From assembly GCA_002792395.1 (NCBI GenBank), contig PFOG01000213.1:1-5220 (forward strand): DNA of 5,220 nucleotides, given 5' to 3'. Source of the DNA: Candidatus Portnoybacteria bacterium CG_4_10_14_0_2_um_filter_44_20 (GTDB taxonomy: Bacteria > Patescibacteriota > Minisyncoccia > Portnoybacterales > GCA-002795985). Positions 4,341 to 5,220 of this stretch are shown piece by piece; within the stretch, counting starts at the first letter, position 1; the number at the start of each line of letters is the position of its first letter. Under the pieces are notes generated by a model. It searched no databases. It saw nothing but the letters and a program-made list of their open reading frames with translations, and was not told where the DNA came from. The position numbers were made by a program, and so were the translations under genes.

Positions 4341-5090
4341 TTATTCTTCAGGTTCAGACCGTAAAACTGCTTCTTCTAAATAATGCTTTGCTCGGCTAAA
4401 TTCTTTTGCAAGTTTATTAAGAGTGGAAAAACCAATGACACCTTCTAAATCAATAACCGGATCAAGTTTGTTTCCAAGCATTGACACGCTTGTAATCATG
4501 GGTAGTCGAGCGGACCTTTCTTTTTTTAGTTCGCCTCGTGATTGCACAGAAGCGACATTAGTAAGTTGCAATCTTTCCAGTTCTTGTCTAATACCGGAAG
4601 CAATCGCGACAAGATACTCGGCATTTTGCTTTATATCTTCAGATTTATTTTTAACACTTTGTGCAAATTCTTCGTATTCACCCAGATATGCGATTGCTTC
4701 TCCTGCGAGTTCGGCGATTGCTTCTTTGGTGCGATCAACGCCACCTTCTTTTGCACTTGCTACAACCCCACTGCGATCCATAACTTCTCTAACACGATTT
4801 ACCATTTCCGATTGTCTTATAATCGCAATTCCATCGTTTTGCTCATCAAGAGTGCCAATTTCAACACCCAAAGCTTGGAGTTCTAGTGAAATTGCTTTTT
4901 GTTCATTTTCCGGCAATCTTTCAAAAGCTATTTTAAAAGATTGTTCAATCTCTTCTTCTCTCTCTGTAGACAAATCTCGAAATTGCCATGCGGATTCTTT
5001 AATAAACGAAAGATGTCTTGCTACCTCCGGGGTTTGTATTTTTTCTCCCTTTTCTTGTGGAGGGACACCACCTTCAAATTTTTCTGACAT
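4341..5090 (-). CDS. Uncharacterised helical cytoplasmic protein
   Basis: I do not recognise this 249-residue protein. It has no signal peptide, membrane segment or cysteine and only one tryptophan (Trp35), and it is rich in Glu, Lys and Ala. After a disordered, charged N-terminus (1-20) it looks almost all helical. Residues 40-75 (TEREEEIEQSFKIAFERL and after) and 120-175 (KEAIAELAGEAIAYLGEYEE onward) are amphipathic and could form coiled coils or a helical bundle. A central stretch (VVASAKEGGVDR) looks like a loop. Residues 196-225 are more hydrophobic and may be a small folded end. There is no catalytic motif, Walker box or obvious DNA-binding helix-turn-helix. The ATG has a good ribosome binding site and lies behind a gap with two palindromes, so it is a real and probably regulated gene. 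A phage, plasmid or housekeeping-accessory origin cannot be told apart from sequence alone. Confidence 0.8.
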   Translation of the reverse strand: MSEKFEGGVPPQEKGEKIQTPEVARHLSFIKESAWQFRDLSTEREEEIEQSFKIAFERLPENEQKAISLELQALGVEIGTLDEQNDGIAIIRQSEMVNRVREVMDRSGVVASAKEGGVDRTKEAIAELAGEAIAYLGEYEEFAQSVKNKSEDIKQNAEYLVAIASGIRQELERLQLTNVASVQSRGELKKERSARLPMITSVSMLGNKLDPVIDLEGVIGFSTLNKLAKEFSRAKHYLEEAVLRSEPEE

Positions 5091-5097
5091 AATATTT

Positions 5098-5102
5098 TCC
5101 TT
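5098..5102 (-). promoter_or_regulatory. Shine-Dalgarno of the 249-residue protein
   Basis: The minus strand reads AAGGA 7 bases before the ATG at 5090. It is the only well-placed ribosome binding site in the window and settles the start of this gene. Confidence 0.7.
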
Positions 5103-5104
5103 AA

Positions 5105-5122
5105 AAATTAACTTGTTAATTT
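5105..5122. promoter_or_regulatory. 18-base palindrome, candidate operator 1
   Basis: AAATTAAC-TT-GTTAATTT has perfect 8-base arms around a 2-base centre. It lies between a candidate -10 box (TATAAC, minus strand, 5123-5128) and the ribosome binding site, so it would cover the transcription start of the 249-residue gene. Its size and symmetry fit a dimeric helix-turn-helix repressor; AT-richness makes chance occurrence somewhat easier. Confidence 0.45.
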
Positions 5123-5125
5123 GTT

Positions 5126-5150
5126 ATAGAAAGTGGACTAGACTTTCTAT
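5126..5150. promoter_or_regulatory. 25-base inverted repeat, candidate operator 2 over the -10 box
   Basis: ATAGAAAGT and ACTTTCTAT form perfect 9-base arms around the 7-base spacer GGACTAG. The repeat overlaps TATAAC (5123-5128, minus strand) and, on the plus strand, the extended -10-like TGTTATAGA (5122-5130). It lies directly beside the 5105-5122 palindrome. No T-run follows on either strand, so it is not an intrinsic terminator. Confidence 0.5.
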
Positions 5151-5220
5151 GAATTTATTTGGATTAAGGATTAAAAAATTTTCTTCCCCCAAAATGCGAA
5201 ATCGTGAATTCGTTTTTACC
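5149..5220 (+). CDS. Possible start of a divergent gene, cut by the window edge
   Basis: On the plus strand an ATG at 5149 opens a frame that runs to the window end: 24 residues beginning MNLFGLRIKKFSSPKMRNRE. It follows the double-palindrome gap and a TGTTATAGA extended -10-like site, which is the layout of a divergent promoter. There is no ribosome binding site, 24 open codons are weak evidence, and the product cannot be named. A competing minus-strand frame (5124-5219) is also open and would make this region the tail of an upstream gene. I lean slightly to the plus-strand reading because the regulatory-looking repeats would otherwise lie in coding DNA. Confidence 0.28.
   Translation, partial: MNLFGLRIKKFSSPKMRNREFVFT

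Noticed and set aside
4542..5087. Plus-strand open frames opposite the 249-residue gene
   Set aside because: They are rich in Phe, Cys and Ser, as expected from antisense reading of a Glu/Lys-rich gene, while the minus gene has a good ribosome binding site.
5124..5219. Minus-strand frame open from the window edge to TAA at 5124 (31 codons), the possible tail of an upstream gene
   Set aside because: It is protein-like and co-directional with the other genes, but it would put the 9-base inverted repeat in coding DNA. It cannot be confirmed without sequence beyond 5220, so I keep it only as the alternative to the plus-strand frame at 5149.

Overview
The window looks like a chromosomal piece of a small-genome bacterium of the Candidate Phyla Radiation type (Patescibacteria, perhaps Parcubacteria). 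This is an inference from style: short genes, few Shine-Dalgarno sites, a histidine kinase with the H-box AAHQLRTPLSAIKW, a small conserved-looking three-helix membrane protein, a membrane-anchored Gmad2 protein, and intergenic DNA full of GC-rich hairpins. There is no rRNA, tRNA or universal marker to place it firmly. All confidently called genes lie on the minus strand, so transcription runs from high to low coordinates, and the standard code (stops TAA and TGA) fits.

From the high end: 5091-5148 is a short regulatory gap with two adjacent palindromes. It precedes an unrecognised helical cytoplasmic protein of 249 residues (4341-5090), which has the best ribosome binding site in the window. 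A plus-strand reading frame starting at 5149 may be the start of a divergent gene cut by the window edge. Next, 4030-4340 is a non-coding island of GC-rich stem-loops, three of them closed by CCCC/GGGG. Then comes a 104-residue membrane protein (3669-3983) behind a tandem AT-rich repeat and followed by a good terminator (3627-3657).

A probable transcription unit follows: a YfcE/MJ0936-type metallophosphoesterase (3073-3576), a membrane sensor histidine kinase without a neighbouring response regulator (1591-3030), a TusA/SirA-type sulfur carrier (1239-1481) and a YeeE/YedE-type sulfur-compound membrane transporter (470-1132). It ends at a terminator at 291-324. The last two genes make functional sense as a pair: the transporter would import thiosulfate or a similar sulfur species and the TusA-like protein would accept the sulfur as a persulfide. 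Between kinase and tusA lies an uncalled reading frame (1499-1585) that reads like the tail of a lost gene, so the sulfur module may have been inserted here.

At the low end, an extended -10 promoter just downstream of the terminator drives a membrane-anchored protein with a Gmad2 domain (1-256), cut by the window start. The points most worth a second look are the half-length two-cysteine transporter with its TusA partner, the gene-tail remnant, the structured island and the double-palindrome control region.
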